From Acanthaster planci (lineage: Eukaryota > Echinodermata > Asteroidea > Valvatida > Acanthasteridae): DNA of 64,000 nucleotides. Each line of letters begins with the position of its first letter. The first letter of the stretch is position 1. Below are positions 35,201 through 44,593 of this stretch, in pieces. Both the position numbers and the translations under genes were made by a program. Under the pieces are notes generated by a model. It saw only the letters and a list, made by a program, of their open reading frames with translations, did not search any database and was not told where the DNA came from. The stretch spans positions 878,237-942,236 of the forward strand of contig NW_019091390.1 of assembly GCF_001949145.1 (NCBI RefSeq). Reading direction: 5' to 3'.

Positions 35201-38200
35201 CAGGATTGGAGGGGGGACAAATAGGGCCATGCCCCCCCAAAAGAAGTATTTTTATTGATTGTTTTTTATTTTAAAATATATATACAAAGATACGAGGATG
35301 ACTTTTAAAACTACTTTATTTGCTTTCCTTCCCAAACTGTGCAGAGCACCCCTAATCATACATCCACGCCACCAAAAGACAGTTGGTCACAGTGGGGGAT
35401 CCAGCATTTACTAAAAGGGGGGAGCATGTAGCATTTACAAAAGGGGAAGGGTCACCCATACGGACCTGGACCCGAAAATAAATGCAGATCTGGTATATGT
35501 TCAGTGGGGATTTGCATTTTTATAGATATTACGTAACCACTTGAGATCAATCCAACATCCCCCCCCCAAAAAAAGTTACAAAACAGATTTTTATTTTTTC
35601 CACAGCAATGTCCACCCGCAGTGTGATGATGAGAGTCCAAGACCAGACACGCTAAGCAGTAAGACGACAGAGAACTGTGTTAAGGCAGTGCAGAAATAAA
35701 AAAACAATTGTATATTTACAAATTTGTAGTGTCTTGGGTGAATGAGACATTGTTGGCGGGAATTAAATGGTATCGTGAATATTTATGTCCAAACATTATC
35801 ATGTCAACATATGAAAGTCAGATTGGTAACTGTTGACTGAAGCTTATCGTTTATGTCAAGGTGCAAAATGCCATGAAATATCCAAAGTGGCCTCGATATA
35901 GCGCAGGTTCTGTACTTACAACCTGAACCTCTTCTCCTTTCAAGAATTTAGCCGAATGGTGGTTACGATTCTCTTCATCGTTTGCATCATCCTTCTCATC
36001 ATCGCTGGCGTCTTATTGGACAAGCCCAGGACCTATTGTGTCAGTCTCGTCATGGTGTGTATCAGCTTTGTGCCGGGGAATATTGTATGCGTCGGCATCA
36101 TCTGTCACTTGGCAAAAGAGAATAAGAACAAGTAAGCCTGCACTGTGAAAGAAAATTTAAACCTACCCCAAGGCCAGCTTCACAATTGCCATGAAAGCAA
36201 GCACGAATGGAAATTTGTGATGTCAGACAAAAAAAAGCTGAACACATCAACCCTGGCAAACTTTTGGTGATGTCGAATTTGTTACACTTTCACAGTCGTT
36301 TGATGTATGACCAGCCCTAATTTGTATGGAATTCCGACATAAATGAAATGTAAGTGATCAAGATTCCACGACTTCAGAACAGGCCGTAGAAATGCACCCC
36401 TGTTGGGGGATGGAGGATTGTCAAATGACCCGGCAAATGTTGACAAGGTTGGCATGTGGGAAAGGCACTTACAGGCTTCATTGCTCTCAATGCTGCTTCT
36501 AGTCACTGCTGTCATTGGTACTTCTCCTACAGCAAGGTAATGCAGAGCCAGGAGTCCCTCAAGGGAACTACCCAAGATGCCGAGAAGCCACTGTCAATCA
36601 CAAAGAACAAAGGTAAGGTCTTGGGCTGTGGAATCAAGGGCCGTGTCCGAAACGGGCTTCCAGAGCTACGGCTAGGTCTATTACCATCTCCACACATTTC
36701 CAATGGAGCGAAGACCTAGACCTAGCTCTAGACAACAGATTCGGATGCAGCCAAGACCAGATTTTATGGCTCAGTTTTACTGTATTCATGAGTAATCTCT
36801 GCTTACTATGGCACAATGTCAAGCGCTTTGTTATCTCATTTCATAAGCTTGTAAAAAAATTTGGGATAACGAGCTCTTTGCATCCTTCAACTATGAATAG
36901 ATTGTAAATTGACAGACTTAGCCCTAAACTGCTAACCAACAATCTTGGAGAAGGTGGCTATGGCTGATGTTTTCCACTATTAAATAGCACAGGATAAAAA
37001 CACATTATTAAATGAGGCAGTCTTGTTTCCTACCTTGTATTTTTTTAAAATCTTTTTTACAAATGAGGGTGTTGTAATATTTCAGACCCCAATCTTGGTG
37101 TCAAAGAGGAGAGGCCTTGTTCCCCAAGTCCATCTGGAAGGATCGTCTGGACCCCCCACGGAGCAAATGCAGGAGGTGAGGCTACCCAGGGCCGATTCAC
37201 ACCTGATAGGGAAAAACACAAGTATACATGTACATTTCACACCAAAAGCATGTGAACTAGTGTCTTTGGTTTTCTTGAGGGGGCGGCAATGCCAAGTAGG
37301 GCTATGTTGGGTACAATAGGTTGATCTGCAGTCTTACAACCACGCTGCCCCCTATATGCTCCGGGCGGCAACAAAAGAGGGTGTGTTTTTAAATGAAATT
37401 GAAGGTTCTGTGGTACCAACTCACCGCGTAGGCATGCAAGTCTATGCAAGTTTGACGTGGAGCACGCTGAGTACACGCAACAAATTTATTCTCGGACGCC
37501 AAACGCATGCAAGAGCTCAGCTGTCTTTCTTTCGCCAGCGAGGGTGCACTTTAACTCGGGGCAGATTGATTAATCCCTGTGGGACTTCAAAACAATCCTC
37601 TACAGCTGTGAATTAGAAATAAAAAGTAACTGGCTGATGGTGGAGGTGTAGCCAAATTGTGCAAAAAAGATCAAATCAGTAAACAATGAAAGAAATCTTG
37701 CCTATCAACTGATTATTTCTATGTTAAAAAAATCAAGTTTTTGTTTCACATTGATTATCTATATGGAAGTTTTAGCACTATAAATGTAAAATATCCATTA
37801 CTGGCTCCATATATCGTCATGCCCTTTACTACGGAAAAGGCAGAACTTCTACAAGATTATGAGACACATCCAAGCGGCATTTCCAAGGCATTCCCCATTC
37901 CATTGTCACTCCATCTTTTACAATATAAGTAACACAGAAAGTACACTTTGATGAAATCCAAACAGACCAGATAAAGGCCACAAAAAGTTACTGCATTTAT
38001 AAACTGAGAAAGCCTCTTCCACCTATTCAAACTACCAGACAGAGAGGATGACCCCAGAAACAGAAAAATCTCCGCTGGTTCCCAGGCTGGAGATTCTGCT
38101 GCGCTGGTCCCCGGGAGCAAAGATACCGGCAAAGCCCAGCCCAAGAAAAAGAAAAAGAAGAAGCGAGGTAGCCAGCCGAGTATTGAACTAGGAGAGCTGC

Positions 38201-38244
38201 GACGACCGAGCAGAGGTTTTAACTACGAGTACATAAAAGAATAA
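29087..38244 (+). CDS. Gene B: mucin-like membrane protein with extra TM hairpin (15-exon model)
   Basis: Fifteen exons join to a 509-residue protein. Order: signal peptide, Cys-rich N-terminus (three Cys in exon 1 after the signal, four in exon 2), Thr-rich stalk from exons 3-9 (four of them tandem copies), one TM helix (exon 10), an acidic linker (exon 11), a two-helix cassette (exon 12) with its linker (exon 13), then a tail with TPHGA, SAGSQAGD and a seven-Lys run. Junctions up to exon 10 are all phase 1. Gene A on the opposite strand matches the order, phases and key residues, so the two are divergent paralogues. The function is unknown. A cell-surface mucin-like protein with a conserved cytoplasmic signalling or trafficking tail is inference. 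If exon 10 is the first membrane pass, exon 12 adds two passes, keeping the C-terminus cytoplasmic. Confidence 0.8.
29706..29750 (+). CDS. Gene B exon 2 (Cys-rich)
   Basis: 45 bases, phase 1-1, acceptor TTTTTTACGCAG, donor CCAG|GTAAGT. Encodes VQCFGCICTPCTTP with four Cys, likely disulphide-bonded outside the cell. Confidence 0.75.
31206..31286 (+). CDS. Gene B exon 3 (stalk)
   Basis: 81 bases, phase 1-1, acceptor CAAATTAG, donor ACAG|GTAGGT. Encodes TTTEPTTMETSTTGTSST and further Thr-rich sequence. Confidence 0.75.
31812..31886 (+). CDS. Gene B exon 4 (stalk repeat 1)
   Basis: 75 bases, phase 1-1, acceptor TTCTAACACAG, donor ACAG|GTAGTG. Encodes TTVTTPTTTPSTSIATQTTP. First member of the exon-intron array. 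Confidence 0.85.
32069..32140 (+). CDS. Gene B exon 5 (stalk repeat 2)
   Basis: 72 bases, phase 1-1, one codon shorter than its siblings. Encodes TSVTTPTMPSTSTATPTTS. Donor ACAG|GTATAG. Confidence 0.85.
32321..32395 (+). CDS. Gene B exon 6 (stalk repeat 3)
   Basis: 75 bases, phase 1-1. Encodes TSVTTPTTMPSTSTATPTTP. Donor ACAG|GTAGTG. Confidence 0.85.
32578..32652 (+). CDS. Gene B exon 7 (stalk repeat 4)
   Basis: 75 bases, phase 1-1. Encodes TSVTTPTTTPSTSTATQTTP. Donor ACAG|GTAGCG. Confidence 0.85.
32732..32827 (+). CDS. Gene B exon 8 (stalk)
   Basis: 96 bases, phase 1-1, acceptor TTTTCCTCCAG, donor ACAG|GTATAA. Encodes TTSIGTARTTSDSGASSSV and KTSSDMLSGT. Confidence 0.8.
33784..33873 (+). 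CDS. Gene B exon 9 (stalk end)
   Basis: 90 bases, phase 1-1, acceptor TCTTTTCGGCAG, donor GAAC|GTAAGC. Encodes TTTWSTMTEQTTQISTGFST and TPSIGPPQE just before the membrane helix. Confidence 0.8.
34371..34575 (-). repeat. Interspersed repeat family R, copy 2
   Basis: Reverse-complement copy. It shares GTGCGCCCTCACCGGC, AAGTTTTCCAACC, AGCGTGCACC and GACTGTCAATTTCATTTAAA with the copy at 49800. Lies in a gene B intron. Confidence 0.6.
35029..35143 (+). CDS. Gene B exon 10 (first TM helix)
   Basis: 115 bases, phase 1 in and 2 out, acceptor TTTCAATAG, donor CACAA|GTGAGT. Encodes CFIASLIIGSWLMVFYFTVC and GFLCGIYLCNGKD: one long hydrophobic helix with several Cys at its inner end (possible palmitoylation, inference). 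Confidence 0.85.
35606..35658 (+). CDS. Gene B exon 11 (acidic linker)
   Basis: 53 bases, phase 2 in and 1 out, acceptor TTTTTTCCACAG, donor AGCA|GTAAGA. Encodes NVHPQCDDESPRPDTLS. If the donor is skipped, the frame stays open to TAA at 35697-35699. Confidence 0.75.
35695..35700 (+). promoter_or_regulatory. Possible intronic poly(A) signal overlapping a stop
   Basis: AATAAA overlaps the TAA reached by reading through the exon 11 donor. It could end a shorter isoform with one TM helix and no tail. Putative. Confidence 0.3.
35945..36131 (+). CDS. Gene B exon 12 (two-helix cassette)
   Basis: 187 bases, phase 1 in and 2 out, acceptor TCTCCTTTCAAG, donor AACAA|GTAAGC. Encodes FSRMVVTILFIVCIILLIIA then GVLLDKPRTYCVSLVMVCIS then FVPGNIVCVGIICHLAKENK: two TM helices joined by a short loop, the second holding a VPG motif. 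The layout recalls TMEM230/TMEM134 (DUF872), whose second helix has a LPG-Y motif. This is resemblance only. Confidence 0.8.
36533..36612 (+). CDS. Gene B exon 13 (tail)
   Basis: 80 bases, phase 2 in and 1 out, acceptor CTTCTCCTACAG, donor AAAG|GTAAGG. Encodes KVMQSQESLKGTTQDAEKPL and SITKNK. Exons 12 and 13 together form a phase 1-1 block. Confidence 0.75.
36634..36755. mobile_element. MITE with long imperfect terminal inverted repeats
   Basis: Left end GCCGTGTCCGAAACGGGCTT ... AGAGCTACGGCTAGGTC pairs with the reverse complement of the right end, GGCTGCATCCGAATCTGTTG ... AGAGCTAGGTCTAGGTC. Arms are about 40 bases, element about 120. A related fragment is at 11068-11160, and the element at 55573-55720 may be related. 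Confidence 0.55.
37086..37175 (+). CDS. Gene B exon 14 (tail)
   Basis: 90 bases, phase 1-1, acceptor TAATATTTCAG, donor GGAG|GTGAGG. Encodes PNLGVKEERPCSPSPSGRIV and WTPHGANAG. It matches gene A exon 11 around TPH-x-A. Confidence 0.75.
37360..37572 (+). repeat. Interspersed repeat family R, copy 3
   Basis: Shares CAAAAGAGGGTGTGTTTTTA, AAATGAAATTGAAGG, CACGCTGAGTACACGC, TTTCGCCAGCGAGGGTGCAC with the copy at 8735 and, inverted, with those at 34371 and 49800. Lies in a gene B intron. Confidence 0.65.
38039..38244 (+). CDS. Gene B exon 15 (cytoplasmic tail, stop)
   Basis: Acceptor CAAACTACCAG, phase 1, stop TAA 38242-38244. Encodes REDDPRNRKISAGSQAGD, a seven-Lys run (QPKKKKKKKRG) and IELGELRRPSRGFNYEYIKE. 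It is the homologue of gene A exon 12. Confidence 0.85.
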
Positions 38245-39016
38245 CAGTTGTGATACACAGCACAGCATAAGCCAAACCACTTATATATGCAAGATGTCAC
38301 AGTTTTTCAAAAATCATAATATGCACAGGGGATAATTGCATGTCTGTACCGGGGGGGGGGTGGTGGAAACTGAATTCTTGTCCTTCAAGTTTTCATCCAA
38401 GCAAAAAGAACATGGAAACCAGGTGCACAGCCAGGGTTTGATTTCACCATGCTGCCAAATGGAATCTAAAATCCCGTTTTAATAACCCATTTGCACTCTT
38501 CCATTTTTGCTTGATTAGCATCCTGACTTTGCTTCCAAAATCTGCATCCCATTGCAATCTACAATGTTGACCTTCCGCCCTGGTTACACTACTTGTAGAA
38601 CCCAATACACCCCCAGAAGAACAAATCAAGAACTTTTCTCTCATTTTACCATTCTGTACATATGTCAAACTGTTCATGCCCTAAAACTGTTCAACGTGGC
38701 CCCTTGAAAAACTAAACTGGCTTCATGCTGGTTGCTGTGATGTGTGGAAAGTATTTCCATATCATCATGCACTGTAACACGTGTACTGTAACACTCTGCC
38801 CTGGCTCTTGCCAATGAAGGCAGGAGGATTTTTTGTTTTATGTTGACTGCATTCAGAACTGTTGCTCAGATATAATTTTGTGAATATGCTTACACAGATT
38901 CTCAAGTTTGTTGTGATTATGTAAACTTTATATTTTGCACATACATTGATTCACCTTGAAGACTTTAAAGTAGGTTAAAGAAAAACACCTCACATTACAC
39001 TTGCCCATTTCAATCT

Positions 39017-39022
39017 AATAAA
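39017..39022 (+). promoter_or_regulatory. Putative poly(A) signal of gene B
   Basis: AATAAA about 770 bases past the stop. A second one is near 39343. Choice uncertain. Confidence 0.3.
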
Positions 39023-40122
39023 GATATTGTAGCGTTAAGAAGGGCAATCCTTACTTTTAGGACACCTCTAAATTTTCTGTAAACTTCTCATAAAACCATT
39101 ACCTTTGCATCTTTGTAAAATCTTCCTTCATACTGTAACTGAAAAAATGAGGAGTCATTTTGGGGAGGATGTTGCTGGAAAATTACTGTGAAATTTGGCT
39201 GTTCAAGACAGTATTTAGAAGCGGGGTCCTAAAATTAAGGATTGCAGCTTCTAGTGCAGCAATGAAGTTTGTTTGGAAGTGAAATGAAATAAGCATAAGC
39301 ATGCGGAATAGTTTGTTCGGGGAAGAGACATGCTCACATTTCAATAAACTGCAAGATCTGTGTTGTTTTCACAACCTGTGCAGAAATTTAGTCGAATGTT
39401 CATTACTTCGTGCATCATTATGTAGAAACTCAGTTGAATGAATTGTCACCGTGCATTAGCAAAGTTATAATTAGTTGCAGGTGTTAGGGGAGAAATATAA
39501 CAATTGACAATGCACTGCGCACAATGAACAAATCTCTTCGGCGTTATCTGAAATCGCTTGGCTGCAACTTGACATTACACACGACTCTATGGAACCAACT
39601 TTGGCCACTACCATAGATTCCCGTATTAGTTTAAGTCGCTGCCAAATAATTCAGACACCAGATATTCCCAATCAGTTATTGAATTAGTTTACCCAGCTCC
39701 AGTCATGAGAAGTTAAAATTACGTGAACCGTCTACCCACCATGTTTGTTAAATCAATGAGCTAACAGTGTGTCGACCGGTGGAGGTTAGAAAATGCCAGC
39801 CACAGGTGATGGCCAAGAAGAAAGTATTTGCTTGGTGATGAACAGTTGTGGTTGGACAATGCTGCAAGCTTTATTATGGCAGAAACTGAGCTGTAACTGA
39901 GACCATCACATGACGAGCCACAAGTACATGTAACAGGGTGTGAGCATTGACAAAGTAATGTTTTTGTCGTAGTTCATTCAATGGCTAGAGACTTGAATCG
40001 GGACCGGAGGTCTTGTGCTGGTCTAGGGATGGTCCTTGACTACAACATTGGTGTTAATTGCAGCTTGGTGGATTCATTACAACTCATTAGAAGAGCATTG
40101 GCAAAGTTATAAATAGAGGAGT

Positions 40123-40480
40123 GGAGTGCCGTGGCCTCGTGGTTACGAGTATCGGATTCGTAGTTGGCAGGTAAAGCCGCAGGTGGTGGGTTCGACTCCA
40201 GCCTGGGGTGATGGTGCATGTGCTCTTGGGCAAGGCACTTTGTCACTCACTGCCTCTCTCTGCCTGAGTAATTGGGTACCCTGTGAGGGGCAGAGATGGT
40301 TATTGTAGTTGATTTGGCTGCTTTGCACCGAAATGGCAGCATCGAGCTGTATACTCCCCAGGGAGCTGAGATGGTCTTTGGAATGTTTCATGGGCCCAGT
40401 GAACAGGGGTAACAATAATGGAAAGCACTTTGATCTAAGTTAAAGGCACAATACAAAAACTGTTCTTATTATTATTATTA
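40123..40480 (+). mobile_element. tRNA-derived SINE, copy 1
   Basis: The head carries GTGGCCTCGTGGTTACGAG (box A-like) and GGTTCGACTCC (box B, 40189-40199). The body has GGGCAAGGCACTTTGTC and CGAGCTGTATACTCCCCAGG. It ends in (TTA)n. The body is shared with the copy at 55245. Confidence 0.75.
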
Positions 40481-40678
40481 GAAATCAAATGCTGCTACTT
40501 ACCAGGTTACGTTGAATGGAAATAAGGCTTTGGAAAAAATCCATGAAATGTGTTTGTACTTAATGCCTTCCCCCTCAAAAAAATAAAAAATAGAAAATTA
40601 AAGTCTGGTTGTCAGTGGGGGTGTCCCAAAGTGGCTCAAAAGATACAACGGACTTACACCTGTTGAATCTTGACTTAC

Positions 40679-40773
40679 GTTATCAACATTCTCTGTAGGA
40701 CACATATCGTCACGTCCAGTAGCTTGCATCTTGAGCTCCTTGTCATCATCCGTTCTCTTAAGAGAATGCTTAA
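40679..40773 (-). CDS. Orphan exon-like segment
   Basis: Minus strand, acceptor CTCCTTTGACAG and donor ATAAC|GTAAGT. In phase 1 it encodes KHSLKRTDDDKELKMQATGR and DDMCPTENVDN; the other two frames look non-coding or stop. No partner exon was found. It may belong to an unseen gene or an alternative EPS15 3' end. Confidence 0.25.
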
Positions 40774-42554
40774 CTGTCAAAGGAGATTGGAAGCAGCCTG
40801 CATGTACTGAATCAGATCTGGATTATTCAAGACAAAGTCACACATTTGAAAAACACCAAATCTCTCTTTTTACGGCAGTCTTTTTAGTTGTTTTATTTTG
40901 CTTTGCATACTTAATGATATTGCCCATGGATTCAGTGTACTTCGACAGCTAAGTAGTTACAGAAGAATGACGAAATTAAATTTGAGCTATATAACAATGT
41001 ATAAACAGCGTCAGGTCGAATATTTAACCATAAGTCTGTTTTTGCGTATTATCATTACATAGATAAGAGCTAACAATTCATATCTGACATCACCGACTGC
41101 CCATGATGTCCTGACAGCTTTCTGGCATGATGACCTTCTGTGGTCAAGTTCCATATATGGACAGAGTGCCATGCTGTAGTGAAGCCCATCACAAGTCAAA
41201 CAAGGACAGATCCAGATGCAGTGTTTCAGAGGGGTAGCTATTTTTGTGTAGATTTTTTTGGAGGGGGGGATTAAAAGTTGGATTTCTTTACATGATCTTT
41301 CATGGTCCTTGGTGTGAGGCTCAATTCTGGGGGCTTTTTATATCCTTTGGGAAGGAAGGGAAACAGAGACAAAATCACCCATATTGCCCAAATTCAAAGT
41401 GTCTGGAAATGAGCCGTCAGAATGGGGAGCCTTTGTCACACTGCATATGAATAGTTTGTGACTAGACAAATCAGAATGGATAAACTTGTGACCGACTCAT
41501 GACGGACCAGTCGTAGATTTGTGACGGGGCCAAATGCAGCAATGGCAAAGTTGCAGAAAAAAAACAAAAAACAGTCGTCAAAGACCACGGAAACCAAGGA
41601 TATCCAACGGCTATTACGCTAGCACTCCACTGGGTTCAGGCTACCGTCTCATGACAGAGTGTGAAGCTTTTTAAGTTTCAATGTTGTAAAGAGCTATTTA
41701 CAAACACCAGCATTTTGGAAAATTAGATACATTTATATATATATATATCAACAAAACCAAGAAAGACTTGTGATGGCATGGCGGTTCAAGAGGATTAACG
41801 CGTATGTTGTATCTTTTTCGGAAAGACACATTGATTTCTAGCAGTATTAAATCATGACACTTTGAAAATATACAAGAGAAATTTAAAAATACTCCTGAAC
41901 CCAAGTTTAGTCCATCAAACTCCACTGTTCTATAACTGGCAAGGGGTTTTGTCCAACAGTAAATCAGTGGTAATCCAAGTAGCTTACACTTTTGAAAAAA
42001 AAAAAAAAAAGAAGGCACATACCTTCGGCTATGTTCAAACATATCAGGCCGCCTGCCTGATGTGCAACACCAAATTTGCAGCAAAGGTACCATATGAATG
42101 GACGGCCTCAGGGCCACGCGGAAAGGACTGATACGATGAGTTTACAGCAGCCAAACACCAAACAGACAGGGCAACACTGGAAGATCTCCTTTGGTATTGG
42201 CTAAGTATACAAGCTCAAGGACTGGGAAATAGCTCTAGAAATCAACTCTACACCTACAGTTGTGAATTGACCACATCTCAGTGGGAAAAGCGTTGTCTTT
42301 CCCTTTGTTCCTATAATACAGTATGTTCCCCAGGCTAAACACTCAAAACTTTTGAGGACCGGCTTGGAAAACAAAATTGACAATGGAGGACAAGGACTGT
42401 CCTCTGTTCCCATTATGCAGCCGTCCTCTGTGGTAAAACCACACAGGTTCACTTTGAACAAACTGTGGTTTGATACAGACAGTGTTGTAGTCCTAGTATT
42501 TGTACCCGAAAACATTTTCTTGATATGCCCAACTCATAGTCTTGTGAATATACT

Positions 42555-42628
42555 CATAATATATTATATATTATAATATATTATAATATAATATATAATG
42601 ATATAATATATTATAATATAATATATTT
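42555..42628. repeat. AT-rich microsatellite (TATAATATAT)n
   Basis: About 75 bases of ATATATTATAATATA-type sequence. Confidence 0.85.
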
Positions 42629-43544
42629 GTACTCATACATGTACTTATGAAAATATACTCGACCAGAAGTAGAGAGCATTGAAAATATTTATAGAACGGT
42701 TGTAACAATGGGAAAAGAGCTCTAAGGATCAGAAATGTGGGCTGGAAGATGGACACTGGGCTATAAACCACTGGCTACCGAATCTCCGGTGGACAGGCAG
42801 CCGTATCATTAACAGGCTGGCCTTAACCTACTGTTTGCTGCAATACGTACCACAGTTACTAACCACAATGGCAATACAACAGACAGGTGGCAATAATGGG
42901 CAGGTGGGCGCATTAAGCAGGTGCCCGGTATGTACAAATGGCCAAAATACTTTACCGATACGTAAACCAATTATACAAGTCACTTCTTATTCATAGTGAA
43001 AAGTACCAACTGCGTGACTGACATGTTCAACTCTACTTCTGATAAAAGTCTGGCGTGCTGCTGCGTCATGGCTCTATATGTAAGCAGACAAAAACAAAAA
43101 AAAATTCAGAATTTACGTACATCTTTGTGAACTTGGCAGTTACATCTTGTCGGATGACCTCAACACTGGCCCTACTCCTTTGTATTATGTACACAGGCCA
43201 AGAGTTGCCTCTGTGATTCAAAATGATTAAATACTGTACATGTTCCTAGGACTAATTTTACAATTTAGAATTAGTTTACATTCTAATTACCTAATTAGCT
43301 CTAAAATGGAGAAAAGTATCACAGGCAGGTGATCAAGACTTGGAGGACTGTACTGCTGTGGTTCAGCATAAGCCCCTATCCACTTTGGCTGAAGGTACAA
43401 AATGTTCAGACCCCGCCCACAAACGGGACTGAGTTGGATTCCAACCTGAGCCACACTGGTTGCCGGCAATAAGAGTTCATTCTTGGGCCTGAGATTTAGT
43501 GGGTGCTAGGTAGCAAACTGAGGCATAGAGATCCATGAATGAAC

Positions 43545-43600
43545 AGAATGAACCAGTCGGGATTCGAACCCATGACAATGCTCCTCCTCAAATGTATGTG
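43545..43600 (-). mobile_element. tRNA-like SINE fragment
   Basis: The minus strand reads CATGGGTTCGAATCCCGACT, a perfect box B. Box A is not clear, so only a fragment is claimed. Confidence 0.3.
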
Positions 43601-44100
43601 CACCATGTACAAGTGTTTCTTTGGGCTCTTTGGTGTGCAATGGCACCCTATTGCAGATGTGATCACAATGCTACATTTTTTTTGCCAATCAAAACATGTA
43701 GTCAATTTGTAAATCATAAACAACGCCTCAATGTGAAAGTGCAGGACAGGGAAATCAAAAACTGACAGCTGGGCTGTTTTAGACAGTTCTACTGAAATCT
43801 GCAAAGGACGCCGCAAAATAAACAAAAACTGTCGGTGTGTTAAATGTTGCCATGATTATTCAGTATGCAACCTAAGAATGTTAATACTCCTACCAAGTCT
43901 AGATATAAAGGAGCACCTCGTTACAAAATTTTTTAATGGGGCATAAATATTTTCAAGATTCTAACCCGGAATTTCGATAAGATTATTTGTGATCGTTAAA
44001 AAAAACAAAAAAATTTACACATTGAAATGAAGTCTACATTTCGGTGATCCAGTCACCTTTTGCAAAATTACCAAATTTGGACTCCTCCAAACACAGGCAA

Positions 44101-44106
44101 TTTATT
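44101..44106 (-). promoter_or_regulatory. Putative poly(A) signal of EPS15
   Basis: AATAAA on the minus strand about 350 bases past the stop at 44456. Confidence 0.3.
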
Positions 44107-44455
44107 TAAATTTTTGTGTGTGGAAAACTTTGCTTTTGGATCGTCCAGTCACTTGCAATTCTGGGTAAAAGTCTCTGATGCTTCTTAAGAATGTCCCAGT
44201 TTTGTTGATGACTGCTCCGGTGTGGCACGTAAAAGTGTACACCTGCAGATATGGTACCCCCTCTTATAACAGCTGAAGATCATATTATGTGGTGTCTAAT
44301 GGCAGACAAGTTCAGGAGCGTCACACTTTTGTAAGGTCCGACCTGGATATTCTAAGGTGTGGCTCAAATGTGACCCCTCACACCTGATCTTACTTTGCGC
44401 CCTCTAGTGGTGGGTCAATAATAAAGTTCAGTATTTCCATGTGTGAGTGCCTGTG

Positions 44456-44593
44456 CTATGCATCCGAAGCTCCGGTGTCGTTTTTAACTGTCATGCCCTC
44501 TGGCTGGCTCTTGTCTTGGTCCGGTTGTGATGGTTTGGTCTCTTCTTGTTTGCTGCCCTCTGGTGGTGGCCAAGCATCATCGCTAACTTCAAA
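44456..44593 (-). CDS. EPS15: EPS15 terminal exon (probable)
   Basis: Acceptor CTCTTTTAG, phase 0, stop TAG 44456-44458. Encodes [20 protein letters not shown] and a polar tail ending GASDA. Phase fits the preceding exon (AAG|GTAAGG). The UIM helices expected at the EPS15 C-terminus are absent, so this may be an alternative or lineage-specific end. Confidence 0.6.
   Translation of the reverse strand, partial: FEVSDDAWPPPEGSKQEETKPSQPDQDKSQPEGMTVKNDTGASDA

Larger units (their letters stand above)
38245..44455. other. Gene-poor region between gene B and EPS15
   Basis: Contains the gene B 3' UTR, one SINE, an AT-rich microsatellite and one orphan exon-like segment at 40679. No complete gene seen on either strand. 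Confidence 0.5.

Noticed and set aside
40123-40215. tRNA gene
   Set aside because: Box A and box B are present, but no cloverleaf can be drawn and the body is shared with another SINE copy.
41698-42131. 139-codon minus frame and 89-codon plus frame
   Set aside because: They cover low-complexity A/T and poly-A sequence and do not look like protein.
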